NCBI GenBank assembly: GCA_003646935.1 | Contig: QMLW01000099.1 | Coordinates: 1 to 6,822, forward strand | DNA: 6,822 nucleotides | Source of the DNA: Deltaproteobacteria bacterium | Lineage (GTDB): Bacteria; Desulfobacterota; DSM-4660; Desulfatiglandales; B25-G16 | Direction: 5' to 3' | Shown: positions 6,668 through 6,822 of the stretch, piece by piece | Position numbering within the stretch: position 1 is the first letter of the stretch | Layout of the letters: each line of letters starts with the position of its first letter | Program-made: the position numbers and the translations under genes | Notes under the pieces: generated by a model | The model's database searches: none | What the model was told of the DNA's origin: nothing | What the model saw: the letters and a program-made list of their open reading frames with translations, nothing else

Positions 6668-6744
6668 ACGTAACGTCTCGGAAATTCTACAACTTATTGA
6701 AATTAAAAAGGTTTTTTTGAGACTGTTTCCTATTGTCTCACACA

Positions 6745-6776
6745 TGGAATAATGGAATGGTGGAATAATGGAGTGT
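6745..6776. repeat. 16-bp tandem repeat, two copies
   Basis: TGGAATAATGGAATGG (6745-6760) is followed directly by a second copy, TGGAATAATGGAGTGT (6761-6776), which differs at three of its last four bases. Each copy is itself built from TGGAAT-like half units. It lies about 150-180 bases upstream of the dehydratase-like cluster. Such TGGAATaaTGGAATgg strings are, from memory, seen as intergenic spacer repeats in diverse bacteria, so a dispersed element is the simplest reading; a regulatory role is possible but unsupported. Confidence 0.55.
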
Positions 6777-6822
6777 TGGTTTTAAAAGCAATGAACCATT
6801 TATTAACTCCCCTGTCAAGAGA

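Noticed and set aside
6711..6740. Inverted repeat TGAGAC/GTCTCA next to a T7 run as an intrinsic terminator
   Set aside because: The T-run precedes the stem on the plus strand and becomes an A-run after it on the minus strand, so the order is wrong for a terminator; the 6-bp stem with an 11-base loop is also weak.
6789..6818. Possible sigma-70 promoter for the dehydratase-like cluster (TTGACA on the minus strand, 6818-6813)
   Set aside because: The -35 hexamer is perfect, but 16-18 bases downstream the best -10 candidate is TTCATT, matching only three of six positions, so I do not call it.
1..6822. CRISPR array, insertion sequence, tRNA or rRNA
   Set aside because: No regularly spaced repeats, transposase, terminal inverted repeats, cloverleaf or rRNA-like sequence was found on reading both strands.

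Overview
The window looks like chromosomal DNA of an anaerobic bacterium. Genes are moderately GC-rich and the spacers AT-rich. I favour a Desulfobacterota-like or syntrophic Gram-negative: it has an MltB-type lytic transglycosylase with a signal peptide, a class I aldolase very like proteobacterial FbaB, and an oxygen-sensitive radical dehydratase/aryl-CoA reductase-type system. The taxonomy is inference from gene content; no rRNA or tRNA is present.

Layout. Positions 1-544 (minus) hold the N-terminal 181 codons of a DUF368 membrane protein, cut by the window edge. A 217-bp divergent spacer (545-761) carries a perfect 11-bp inverted repeat, and then class I fructose-bisphosphate aldolase (fbaB, 762-1817, plus). 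Only 6 bp separate it from the convergent lytic murein transglycosylase (1824-2696, minus). A 270-bp spacer (2697-2966) has no credible gene but contains an 8-bp-period repeat and a related copy in inverted orientation.

The second half is one minus-strand cluster of three genes, read from 6597 down to 2967. They are a 386-aa BcrC/HgdB-type subunit, a 468-aa BcrB/HgdA-type subunit and a 279-aa BadF/BcrA/HgdC-type ATPase activator. Together they make a two-component ATP-dependent radical enzyme: the activator dimer would hold a [4Fe-4S] cluster, hydrolyse ATP and push a low-potential electron onto the two-subunit iron-sulfur protein. The substrate is either a 2-hydroxyacyl-CoA (dehydration) or an aromatic/cyclic acyl-CoA (reduction). 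Having one activator rather than the two of a class I benzoyl-CoA reductase favours a dehydratase-like enzyme, but the sequence alone does not fix the substrate.

The 225 bp upstream of the cluster (6598-6822) hold a 16-bp tandem repeat, an imperfect hairpin and no convincing sigma-70 promoter. The spacers inside the cluster (104 and 119 bp) are long for co-transcribed subunits and contain repeat or homopolymer structure. No CRISPR array, insertion sequence, tRNA or rRNA was seen. The enzyme cluster with unassigned substrate is the most interesting content; the rest is mostly ordinary housekeeping sequence.
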